64,000 bases of DNA from Nocardia terpenica (GTDB lineage: Bacteria; Actinomycetota; Actinomycetes; Mycobacteriales; Mycobacteriaceae): assembly GCF_013186535.1 (NCBI RefSeq), contig NZ_JABMCZ010000002.1, positions 1 to 64,000 on the forward strand, in the 5' to 3' direction. Numbering within the stretch: the stretch's first letter is position 1; each line of letters opens with the position of its first letter. The notes under the pieces were generated by a model. The model saw only the letters and a program-made list of their open reading frames with translations. It was not told the origin of the DNA and did not search any database. The position numbers and the translations under genes are program-made. Shown in pieces: positions 16,607-25,771 of the stretch.

Positions 16607-18121
16607 ATGACCAGACCGAACGGCTGGGCCGGCGCCACCGGCCGGACCGGATTCAACGAACAGCTCCAACATCTGTGGCGGACACGCCCCGTGCGGCTGC
16701 CCCACCAGGGCCCGGTCGCCGGCGTGGCGGCCGGTTTCGGGCGCCGCTTCGGCGTGGACCCCATCCTGGTGCGGGTCGCGTTCGTGGTGTCGACCATCTT
16801 CGGCGGCGCGGGCATCGTGCTGTACCTGGCGGCGTGGCTGCTGCTGCCGACCGCGGGCGACCAGGTCTCCCCGGCCGAGGGCCTGCTCGGCAAGGGCGTC
16901 AGCACGCAGTCGCCGACCAAGACCATCGTGCTGATCGTGGCCCTCGCGATCGCCGTCAGCACCGCGGGCCCGTTCGGTATCGGCCTCGGCGGCTCCGGGC
17001 TGATCAGCTTCGCGCTCATGCTGGCGGGCTGGTGGCTGCTGTTCATGCGGCAGCCGAATCCGCCCGCCGCCGAATACGATTCGCTACTCGCCGAGGGCGA
17101 CATCGCCGCGACCGGCTACCCCGGCACCGTCTTCCCGGGCGGCTCGCCGTGGGCGGGCGCGACCTATGGGCCCTACACCAGACTGCCCGACCACTACGAG
17201 CCCGATCGGCCGAAAGACGCCGCCGCGCAGGACGATACCGTCGCGCTGCGCCGGGAAGCCCCCACCGAGGTGAACCCGCGAACCGACGCCACGACCGAGG
17301 CCCTGCGCACCGAACCCCTGGACGCCCCCGCCGGAGACACGGTGGTGCCGGGAAAAGCCTCGGCGCCGACCGATAATTCGACCGCGGCGCCCGCCTCGAC
17401 GCCCGGCCCGGCCCCGACCCGGACGGCTCCGGACCCGGCCCGCTTCGGCCCGACCCCGCCCGGCTGGGATCCGCTGGGTGTCGCCCCGCTGGCCTGGGAC
17501 CTGCCCGAGCCCGGTCCGGAACGGCCGGTGGCGGTGCAGGCGCCGCCGCCGCGGCGGCCGCGCTCCCGGCTCACCCCGGTGGTGATCGGCCTGGCCGTTC
17601 TCGCGGCGGCGGCCGCGGGCGCGGTGGCCGCCTCGGGCGTGCACTGGATGACCCCCGGCCGGATCGCCGCGCTCGCGCTGCTGGTGGTGGGGCTGGGTCT
17701 GATCGTCGGTGCGTTCGCGCGGCGCGGATACGGACTGCTGGTGCTGCTGGCGCCGCTGGCCGGGTTCGTGATCCTGGCCTCGCTGTCGAACCCGATCAAC
17801 ATCGAGACCGATGCCATGGGCGATCGCACCTCGACCCCGACCACGGTCGCGCAACTGCGCCCGGCCTATCGGGTGGAAGCGGGCTCGCTCATGCTGGATC
17901 TACGGCAGCTGAACCTCACCGAGGATCACACCGTGAACGTGTCGGTCGACATGGGCGAGGCCAAGATCCTGGTGCCCGCTTCGATGCGGCTGCACGCCGT
18001 CTGCACCAGCCGGGTGGGTGATGTGCGGTGCCCGCAGGGCATCATCGGGCCGCCGACCAGTCGGCTGCTCACGCTCAATGTCCATGTCCGCGCCGGAGAT
18101 GCCGAGGTGAAATATGAATGA
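16607..18121 (+). CDS. PspC-domain membrane protein
   Basis: The 504-residue product has a PspC domain at about residues 28-82 (HQGPVAGVAAGFGRRFGVDP), more membrane helices, a long Pro/Ala/Thr-rich linker (about residues 190-310), further helices near residues 325-395, and a soluble C-terminal beta-rich domain resembling adhesin-like PspC tails (DLRQLNLTEDHTVNVSVDMG, then CTSRVGDVRCPQG with two Cys). It is divergent from the PspC histidine kinase and overlaps the next small gene by 8 bp. ATG at 16598 is an alternative start. Confidence 0.88.
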   Translation: MTRPNGWAGATGRTGFNEQLQHLWRTRPVRLPHQGPVAGVAAGFGRRFGVDPILVRVAFVVSTIFGGAGIVLYLAAWLLLPTAGDQVSPAEGLLGKGVSTQSPTKTIVLIVALAIAVSTAGPFGIGLGGSGLISFALMLAGWWLLFMRQPNPPAAEYDSLLAEGDIAATGYPGTVFPGGSPWAGATYGPYTRLPDHYEPDRPKDAAAQDDTVALRREAPTEVNPRTDATTEALRTEPLDAPAGDTVVPGKASAPTDNSTAAPASTPGPAPTRTAPDPARFGPTPPGWDPLGVAPLAWDLPEPGPERPVAVQAPPPRRPRSRLTPVVIGLAVLAAAAAGAVAASGVHWMTPGRIAALALLVVGLGLIVGAFARRGYGLLVLLAPLAGFVILASLSNPINIETDAMGDRTSTPTTVAQLRPAYRVEAGSLMLDLRQLNLTEDHTVNVSVDMGEAKILVPASMRLHAVCTSRVGDVRCPQGIIGPPTSRLLTLNVHVRAGDAEVKYE

Positions 18122-18326
18122 CAACCCCGAAACCCGTCGCGGACCGTCGTTTTCGCTGCTGCTGGCCGGAGTGCTGGCCGTGCTGGTGAGCGTGTGGGCC
18201 TTCATCGGCCCGGATTCCTGGCCCAAGCACAGCATTGTGCCGGTGGGTTGGATCGTGGTGCTGGTCGCCATCGTGGTCGGCGTCGCGCTGGTGGTCTCGC
18301 CCCGCAGGCGTAAGAACAAGAATTAG
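18114..18326 (+). CDS. Small two-helix membrane protein
   Basis: The 70-residue protein (MNDNPETRRGPSFSLLLAG...) has two predicted membrane helices separated by FIGPDSWPKHSI and a basic tail RRRKNKN. It overlaps the PspC gene by 8 bp, so it is translationally coupled and probably a subunit or modulator of that protein. I recognise no named family. Confidence 0.78.
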   Translation: MNDNPETRRGPSFSLLLAGVLAVLVSVWAFIGPDSWPKHSIVPVGWIVVLVAIVVGVALVVSPRRRKNKN

Positions 18327-18351
18327 ATCCCGGCCAAAAGCGTGCCGGGAT
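18327..18351 (+). repeat. Solitary family A hairpin (copy 3)
   Basis: ATCCCGGC (18327-18334) and GCCGGGAT (18344-18351) pair around CAAAAGCGT, beginning on the base after the TAG stop of the small membrane protein. There is no tandem array, so this is the minimal form of the element. Confidence 0.88.
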
Positions 18352-18359
18352 ACGCATAC

Positions 18360-18399
18360 AGCCCCTGTGTCCGAGCCGAATCGGCTGGGCACAGGGGCT
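18360..18399. terminator. Bidirectional intrinsic terminator
   Basis: AGCCCCTGTG and CACAGGGGCT form a 10-bp stem extended by GAGCC/GGCT inside, followed by CTCTTTG on the plus strand. It lies between the convergent PspC unit and ribonuclease gene. Confidence 0.78.
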
Positions 18400-18423
18400 C
18401 TTTGCCGCGCGGATCGCGAAGGG

Positions 18424-18876
18424 TCAGCGCATCTGGCAGAAGGTGGCGTAGTGATCGCCGGTGTAATAGGCGGTTCCGTTGTCGCCGGTGACGATGCGCT
18501 GCGCATCGCGCGTCTGGCCCGGCTGCTTCCGGTTGACGTCCCATTCCTTGTAGTGGATGGGGCCGTTGGCGCCCGTTCGCGGCAGGGTGCCCTCACGATC
18601 GTCCCAGGTGGTGCCGCCCTTGGTGCCGGAGCCGTCGTTCGGCGGCCACTCCCCGGCATCGATCAGCTTCAGCGTCTGCCACGCCTGGCCGGGAACCGAG
18701 CAGCCCGCGAGCCGAATCTCGTCCCCTGCCGAAACCGCCACCGGACCATGCCCGGCCGCGGCCGCCGACCCGCCCAGCAGCACCGACATCGCGGTGAGCA
18801 CGGCCAGCCCGAATGCGGCGAGCGCCGCAATCGGCTTGGCCCACAGGCTTTTCGGCGTCTTGGAATCCCTCATCAT
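18424..18876 (-). CDS. Secreted guanyl-specific ribonuclease (barnase/RNase Sa family)
   Basis: The 150-residue product has a Sec signal peptide (basic N-region, hydrophobic AALAAFGLAVLTAMSVLL, AxA cleavage near residue 41). Its domain is RNase Sa-like. The base and acid are Glu111 (YKEWDV) and His142 (YYTGDHYATF), with Arg127 (AQRIVTG). The E-R-H spacing of 16 and 15 is close to RNase Sa (15 and 16). Cys59 and Cys147 match the disulfide of RNase Sa. It should cleave RNA after guanosine outside the cell. No barstar-like inhibitor gene was seen next to it. ATG at 18876 has GAGG six bases upstream. Confidence 0.9.
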   Translation of the reverse strand: MMRDSKTPKSLWAKPIAALAAFGLAVLTAMSVLLGGSAAAAGHGPVAVSAGDEIRLAGCSVPGQAWQTLKLIDAGEWPPNDGSGTKGGTTWDDREGTLPRTGANGPIHYKEWDVNRKQPGQTRDAQRIVTGDNGTAYYTGDHYATFCQMR

Positions 18877-19027
18877 CAACTACCTCGCAACAGTTGTCGG
18901 TGATCTCCCGGGCGCCCACCCTCACACGCCGCACTGAACCACTGAGACACTCGATGCCACATCGTCCTTGCGGGCGAGTGAAATCTGTTGCGAAATCCGA
19001 CGACTCAGGACCTCGTCCGGAGGGTCC

Positions 19028-20587
<1,560 letters not shown>

Positions 20588-20680
20588 CCGCCCAGTTTAA
20601 AGAGCGCAAATGCGCACCTCGTGCCCGGGGAACCCGGACAGCGACACCGGCCACGGCCGGACCTTTCGCCGCGCCTTTGC

Positions 20681-20694
20681 GGACCGAACGGTCC
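20681..20694. promoter_or_regulatory. 14-bp palindrome upstream of an alpha/beta hydrolase
   Basis: GGACCG-AA-CGGTCC is a perfect 6-bp dyad in the 257-bp divergent gap between guaA and the hydrolase gene, 150 bp before the hydrolase start. It could be an operator. In DNA this GC-rich, a 6-bp dyad can also arise by chance. Confidence 0.3.
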
Positions 20695-20844
20695 ACTCCG
20701 GATCGACACGAAAATCGGTGCGGCCCAACGCCCGCCGCCAGCGAACCCACAGCAGCCGGGCTGCAACAAAGTTCGGCACGCAGGAATCGAAGTCACCGCC
20801 CAACCCGGCCGTGCGGCCGGGACTTCCCAGCTATCCTCGTGCTC

Positions 20845-21645
20845 GTGCCATTCGCCCGCGCGATCGATGCCGAGATCCACTACGAGGACAGCGGCGGCAG
20901 CGGCCCGGTGGTGTTACTCGGGCACGAATTCTTCATGGACCGAACGATGTTCGCGGCCCAGGCCGACGAGCTCGCACCGGAGTTCCGCATCGTCGCGTGG
21001 GATGCGCGCGGGCACGGCCGGACCCGCGACGAGGGGCTGCCGTTCACCTACTGGACCGCCGCCCGCGACGCGCTGACCGTGCTGGACCAGCTCGGCGTCG
21101 AACGCGCCGTCATCGGCGGCGCCTCGCAGGGCGGCTTCAGCGCCATGCGCACCGCGCTGCTGGCCCCCGAGCGGGTCGCCGCGCTGATCCTGATCGCCAC
21201 CGAGGCGCACGCGCCCACGCCGCACGAACTGGAGAACTCGCGCCGCTTCCTGGACCACTGGCGCGAACCCGGCACCCGCCGCGCGCTCGCGGAACACCTG
21301 GCGCACTGGCTGATCGGCGACGACGACGGGCAGCGCATCGCCTGGACCACGCGCTGGCTGGCCCGCGACCCGCAGGCCATGGAGGTGGCCGCGGGCTGCC
21401 TGCTGGCCCGCGACTCGATCCTGAACCGGCTGCCCGAAATCGGCTGCCCCGCCCTGGTCATCCATCCGACCCGGGCCGGGATCGCCCGCGCGCACGCGCT
21501 GGAAATGGCACGCGGACTGGCGAATTCGCGATTCCTCGAGATCGAGGGCGCCCGCCAGGCGGTGACCGTGACCCACCCGGGCGAGGTCAATGCCGCGATC
21601 CGCGAATTCCTCCGCGACCGGGTGGTGTCGCGGGAGCTGACGTGA
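20845..21645 (+). CDS. Alpha/beta hydrolase
   Basis: The product of about 266 residues starts at GTG (VPFARAIDAEIHYEDSGGSG). It has the nucleophile elbow GGASQGGFSAMR, a DARGHGRT motif after strand 4, and a C-terminal His in VTHPGEVNAAI. The Gln after the nucleophile Ser (SQGG) is seen in fluoroacetate- and haloalkane-type and Mhp-like hydrolases, but the substrate cannot be assigned. It sits between guaA and guaB3 and converges with guaB3 (2 bp gap). An in-frame GTG six bases upstream is possible. Confidence 0.82.
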   Translation: MPFARAIDAEIHYEDSGGSGPVVLLGHEFFMDRTMFAAQADELAPEFRIVAWDARGHGRTRDEGLPFTYWTAARDALTVLDQLGVERAVIGGASQGGFSAMRTALLAPERVAALILIATEAHAPTPHELENSRRFLDHWREPGTRRALAEHLAHWLIGDDDGQRIAWTTRWLARDPQAMEVAAGCLLARDSILNRLPEIGCPALVIHPTRAGIARAHALEMARGLANSRFLEIEGARQAVTVTHPGEVNAAIREFLRDRVVSRELT

Positions 21646-21647
21646 CG

Positions 21648-22781
21648 CTACGCGCGCACGCTCAGGCCGACCTTCTGGAACTCCTTGAGCTCGCAGTACC
21701 CGGCCTTGGCCATCGAACGGCGCAGGCCGCCAACGAGATTCACCGAGCCCCAGGGATCGCTGGAGGGCCCGTACAGCAGCTGCTGCAGGGTCGGGCGCTC
21801 GTCCTCGTCGGCGAACTTGAGCAGCGCGCCGCGCGGCACCGACGGATGCGCCGCCGCGGTCGGCCAGTACCAGCCGCGCCCGGGCGCCTCCTGGGCCAGC
21901 GTCAGCGGCACGCTCAGCATGGCCGCATCGGCGCCGCACGCGATGGCCTTGGCCAGCTGGCCGGACGACACGATGTCGCCGTCGGCGATGACATGCACGT
22001 AGCGGCCGCCGGTTTCGTCGAGGTAGTCGCGGCGCGCCGCGGCGGCGTCGGCGATCGCGGTCGCCATCGGCACGTCGATGCCGAGCACCTCACCGGTGGT
22101 GGTGGCGCCCGGCGTGGAGCCGTAGCCGACGATCACACCGGCCGCGCCGGTGCGCATGAGGTGCAGGGCGGTGCGGTGATCGCTGACGCCGCCCGCCACC
22201 ACCGGCACGTCCAGCTCCGCGATGAAGGTCTTGAGGTTGAGCGGCTCGTCCCCGCCGACGTGCTCGGCGGAGATGATGGTGCCGTGCACCACCAGCAGGT
22301 CGACCCCGGCCTGCACCAGGCCCGGCGTGAGGGCGCGCGCGTTCTGCGGGCTCACCCGCACCGCGACCGTCACCCCGGCGGCCCGCACCTGGGCCACCGC
22401 GGCGGCCAGCAGATCGGGCTGCATCGGCGCGGCGTGCAGCTGCTGCAGCAGCGCGACCGCGGCCTCGGTGCCCTCCTTCTCGGCGACCTCGATCAGCTGG
22501 TCGATGCGCGCGGCCACGTCGGCGTGCCGGGCCCACAGCCCCTCGCCGTTGATGACGCCGAGCCCGCCGAGGCGGCCCAGCTCGATGGCGAACTCCGGCG
22601 AGACCAGCGCGTCGGACGGATGAGTCACCAGCGGGATGTCGAAGCGATAGGCGTCCAGCTGCCAGGACAGCGACACCTGCTTGGACGAGCGGGTGCGCCG
22701 CGACGGGACGATGTCGACGTCGTCCAGCTCATAGGTACGCCGGGCGGTTCGGCCCATGCCGATCTCGACCATGTCGCGCAC
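21648..22781 (-). CDS. guaB3: GuaB3-family IMP dehydrogenase-related protein
   Basis: The 377-residue product starts VRDMVEIGMGRTARRTYELDD, with AGGAGA five bases before the GTG, the normal GuaB3 N-terminus. It is a TIM barrel without CBS domains. Where IMP dehydrogenase has the catalytic Cys loop (GSICTTR), this protein reads GSTPGATTTGEV, so it should not act as a classical IMPDH. The family occurs beside guaB2 in M. tuberculosis (Rv3410c). It shares its strand with guaB, 311 bp upstream, with a long hairpin in the gap. Confidence 0.93.
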   Translation of the reverse strand: MRDMVEIGMGRTARRTYELDDVDIVPSRRTRSSKQVSLSWQLDAYRFDIPLVTHPSDALVSPEFAIELGRLGGLGVINGEGLWARHADVAARIDQLIEVAEKEGTEAAVALLQQLHAAPMQPDLLAAAVAQVRAAGVTVAVRVSPQNARALTPGLVQAGVDLLVVHGTIISAEHVGGDEPLNLKTFIAELDVPVVAGGVSDHRTALHLMRTGAAGVIVGYGSTPGATTTGEVLGIDVPMATAIADAAAARRDYLDETGGRYVHVIADGDIVSSGQLAKAIACGADAAMLSVPLTLAQEAPGRGWYWPTAAAHPSVPRGALLKFADEDERPTLQQLLYGPSSDPWGSVNLVGGLRRSMAKAGYCELKEFQKVGLSVRA

Positions 22782-22821
22782 TGGTTTCTCCTTATCTGAT
22801 TGCGCCGCCTTCGGCGTCGCG

Positions 22822-22916
22822 GGTTTGCGGCCTCGTGACCCCGTCGTTCCGGGTCCTGTTGCTTGCTCCTTCGTCGCATTGCAACAGAACCCGGAACGAC
22901 GGGGCGGCCGCAAACC
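22822..22916 (+). repeat. Long hairpin with conserved loop (family C, copy 1) between guaB and guaB3
   Basis: An outer stem GGTTTGCGGCC/GGCCGCAAACC encloses a 24-bp inner stem whose arms are CCCCGTCGTTCCGGGT plus CTGTTGC, with a single mismatch. The loop is TTGCTCCTTCGTCGCATT (22863-22880). The rest of the 311-bp gap (22782-23092) holds nothing else recognisable. A second copy with a different stem but the same loop lies on the other side of guaB. Confidence 0.88.
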
Positions 22917-23092
22917 GTGCGGGTTGCGTCGGCCGTCCGCGTTCATCTGCCCGTACTGTTCAGGGCGTCTTTTGGGGGTGGCCGCTGTTCTCGGCTCGGC
23001 TTGCTCGTTGTCCGAATTGCTACCGGCGGACGGCGCGAGCACTTTCGGTTACCCGCAACCGGGGGTAGTCATGCACGATGCCGTCCGGTGGA

Positions 23093-24634
23093 CTAGCCGC
23101 GGCCAGTGTAGTTGGGGGCCTCCACCGTCATCGTGATGTCGTGCGGGTGGCTTTCTTTCAAGCCCGCGGCGGTGATCTGGACGAACTGTGCCTGCTGCAG
23201 GTCGGCGATGCTCTGCGAGCCGGTGTAGCCCATGGCCGCGCGCAGGCCGCCGACCAGCTGGTGGATCACCTGCTTGACCGGGCCGCGGAACGGCACCCGG
23301 CCCTCGATGCCCTCCGGGACCAGCTTGTCCTCGGCGAGCACGTCGTCCTGGAAGTAGCGGTCCTTGGAGTAGGACTTGCCCTGGCCGCGGCCCTGCATGG
23401 CGCCCAGCGACCCCATGCCGCGGTAGCTCTTGAACTGCTTGCCGCCCACCAGGATCAGCTCGCCCGGGGACTCGGCGGTGCCGGCCAGCAGCGAGCCGAG
23501 CATGACCGTGGACGCGCCCGCCGCGATGGCCTTGGCGACGTCGCCGGAGTACTGCACGCCGCCGTCGGCGATCACCGGCACCCCGGCCGGCCCGCACACC
23601 GCGACGGCCTCCAGGATCGCGGTGATCTGCGGCGCGCCGACACCGGCGACCACGCGGGTGGTGCAGATGGAGCCGGGGCCCACGCCCACCTTGACCGCGT
23701 CCGCGCCCGCCTCGACCAGCGCCGCGGCGCCCGCGCGGGTGGCGACGTTGCCGCCGACGATCTGGATGCGGTCGCCCACCTCGGCTTTGACCTTGCTGAC
23801 CATCTGCAGCACCTGCGCCTGATGGCCGTGCGCGGTATCGACGATCAGCACGTCGACGCCCGCATCGGACAGGGCCATGGCACGCGACCAGGCGTCCTCG
23901 CCGACACCGACGGCCGCGCCGACGAGCAGGCGGCCGTCGCGGTCCTTGGTGGCGTTGGGGTACTGATCGGTCTTGACGAAGTCCTTGACGGTGATCAGCC
24001 CGCGCAGTCGGCCGTTGCCGTCCACGATCGGGAGCTTCTCCACCTTGTGGCGGCGCAGCAGGCCGAGCGCGGCCTCGGCGGTGACGCCCTCCTGCGCGGT
24101 GATCAGCGGCGCCTTGGTCATGACGTCGGCCACGCGGCGGTTCTGATCCACCTCGAACCGCATGTCGCGGTTGGTGATGATGCCGACCAGCGCGCCGGTC
24201 TCGTCCACCACGGGCAGACCGGAGATGCGGAACCGCGCGCACATGGCGTCGACCTCGGCGAGCGTGTCGCTCGGGCGACAGGTGACCGGATCGGTCACCA
24301 TCCCGGCCTCGGACCGCTTGACGGTCTCGACCTGAGCGGCCTGATCGGCGGCGGCCAGATTGCGGTGCAGCACGCCCATGCCACCGGCGCGGGCCATGGC
24401 GATGGCCATGCGGGCCTCGGTGACGGTGTCCATGGCCGAGCTGACCAGCGGTGTGCGCAGCGTGATCTCACGGGTCAGCCGGCTGGAGGTCTCCACCGAA
24501 CTGGGGATGAGGTCCGAAGCCGCCGGCAGCAGCAGCACGTCGTCGAACGTGAGGCCGAGCATAGCGATCTTGTTCGGATCGTCACCACCCGTACGAGGGC
24601 GGACGGCGCGCTCGTCCGTCACGGGACTACTCAT
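23093..24634 (-). CDS. guaB: Inosine-5'-monophosphate dehydrogenase
   Basis: GuaB oxidises IMP to XMP, the committed step to guanine nucleotides. The 513-residue product starts MSSPVTDERAVRPR at an ATG preceded by AGGAGG. Two CBS domains occupy roughly residues 115-235. The catalytic Cys loop GVGPGSICTTRV is near residue 335, and the flap has RGMGSLGAM. It is the orthologue of M. tuberculosis GuaB2 (Rv3411c). A long same-loop hairpin stands on each side of the gene. Confidence 0.97.
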   Translation of the reverse strand: MSSPVTDERAVRPRTGGDDPNKIAMLGLTFDDVLLLPAASDLIPSSVETSSRLTREITLRTPLVSSAMDTVTEARMAIAMARAGGMGVLHRNLAAADQAAQVETVKRSEAGMVTDPVTCRPSDTLAEVDAMCARFRISGLPVVDETGALVGIITNRDMRFEVDQNRRVADVMTKAPLITAQEGVTAEAALGLLRRHKVEKLPIVDGNGRLRGLITVKDFVKTDQYPNATKDRDGRLLVGAAVGVGEDAWSRAMALSDAGVDVLIVDTAHGHQAQVLQMVSKVKAEVGDRIQIVGGNVATRAGAAALVEAGADAVKVGVGPGSICTTRVVAGVGAPQITAILEAVAVCGPAGVPVIADGGVQYSGDVAKAIAAGASTVMLGSLLAGTAESPGELILVGGKQFKSYRGMGSLGAMQGRGQGKSYSKDRYFQDDVLAEDKLVPEGIEGRVPFRGPVKQVIHQLVGGLRAAMGYTGSQSIADLQQAQFVQITAAGLKESHPHDITMTVEAPNYTGRG

Positions 24635-25247
24635 CGGATCGACCCCTCCTGGACCTCGAAAGCAGCGGCTCCGGGGATCGGGCCCGGATCGCGTTTGTCT
24701 GAACGGATTGGCGGAGCCGAAGATCATTACCCGGCACCCGTTGGTCTATCGTATCGGCCCTGCAAATCGAACACCCACGGGAGTGGGTCGAACCCCCCGC
24801 GAGCGAGCCCCGTCGGGGAGGATAAGTTATCTCCGACACACCCCGACATGCCCGGCAATAGGCAACCCTGAGCAAATGCTCCCCGGCGACCCACGGTCAG
24901 CGACTTCGCTCACACACCACCTGATCAGTCACCCCGGCTTTACGACACCGGTCTGTCCCCCAACCCCAAGAATCGATCTTGAATCCGAATCGCCTGGCTG
25001 TACGTCGAGGCAGTGGGCCGAACATGCCCGCCCTACCAACCCGTCCGGTTTGCGGCCCGGCTCGTCGTTTCGGGGCCGCTGCGTAAGCGACGAAGGAGCA
25101 AGCAGCGGCCCCGAAACGACGAGCCCCCCATGGGCCGCAAACCTGCCGCGACGGAGGAGCGGCAAACAGACAGAGCAAATACAACACAGCGCGGCAAATT
25201 TGGCACAGCGCTGGCGCAGGCCCCCCTGTTCTGCGTACCGTGGAAAC
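24635..25247. other. 613-bp divergent gap between guaB and the DUF5319 gene
   Basis: No gene was recognised in either direction. The gap contains the second long hairpin (25047-25143). It must hold the divergent promoters of guaB and the DUF5319 gene, but I could not assign clear -10/-35 elements. Confidence 0.5.
25047..25143 (-). repeat. Long hairpin with conserved loop (family C, copy 2) upstream of guaB
   Basis: An outer stem GGTTTGCGGCC/GGCCGCAAACC is identical to copy 1. The inner stem is a perfect 24 bp (GGCTCGTCGTTTCGGGG plus CCGCTGC and complement). The loop at 25083-25101 is the reverse complement of the copy 1 loop over TTGCTCCTTCGTCGC, so this copy is inverted relative to copy 1. 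The inner stem differs from copy 1 at several positions, but both arms changed together. Confidence 0.88.
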
Positions 25248-25661
25248 GTGCGTGACCATCTACCACCTGGCCTGCCGCCGGATCCATTCGCCGGAGACCC
25301 CTCCGACCCGTCGGCCGCGCTCGATGCCATCGAGCCGGGGGAGCCGCTGGATCCTCACGAGCGCCTAGCGGTCGAAGAGGATCTCGCCGACCTCGCCGTC
25401 TACGAGGCCCTGTTGGCCCACCGTGGTATCCGCGGTCTGGTGGTCAGCTGCGAGGACTGCCGGCAGGATCACTATCACGATTGGGATATGTTGCGCGCCA
25501 ACCTGCTCCAGCTTCTGGTGGACGGCACGGTGCGCCCGCACGAACCCGCCTACGACCCGACGCCGGAAGCCTATGTCACGTGGGACTACTGCCGCGGGTA
25601 CGCCGACGCATCGATGAACGAGGCGCTGCACGGCGACGGGTTCGACGGTTTCGACGCCTGA
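25248..25661 (+). CDS. DUF5319 family protein (Rv3412 orthologue)
   Basis: The 137-residue acidic protein starts VRDHLPPGLPPDPFAGDP at GTG and matches M. tuberculosis Rv3412 over its whole length. Conserved features are VSCEDCRQDHYHDWDML, with a CxxC and two His that could bind metal, and YVTWDYCRGYADASMNEA. Its function is unknown. It is conserved at this position next to guaB2 and rsdA-sigD across mycolic-acid actinobacteria. Confidence 0.92.
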   Translation: MRDHLPPGLPPDPFAGDPSDPSAALDAIEPGEPLDPHERLAVEEDLADLAVYEALLAHRGIRGLVVSCEDCRQDHYHDWDMLRANLLQLLVDGTVRPHEPAYDPTPEAYVTWDYCRGYADASMNEALHGDGFDGFDA

Positions 25662-25665
25662 CACG

Positions 25666-25688
25666 AAAAAGCCGACCGCCGGGTCGGC
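25666..25688 (-). terminator. Intrinsic terminator of the sigD-rsdA operon
   Basis: On the minus strand GCCGACC and GGTCGGC form a 7-bp stem followed directly by TTTTT. It lies 84-106 bp past the rsdA stop and just beyond the DUF5319 stop on the other strand. This is the clearest U-run terminator in the window. Confidence 0.8.
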
Positions 25689-25771
25689 GATCGGTCTTCG
25701 TTACCTAACCATCTTCTGTTGTGTCTCGTTGTCGCCGAGGCCGATCCGGCTGCGGACGCACCCGCAGCCGT

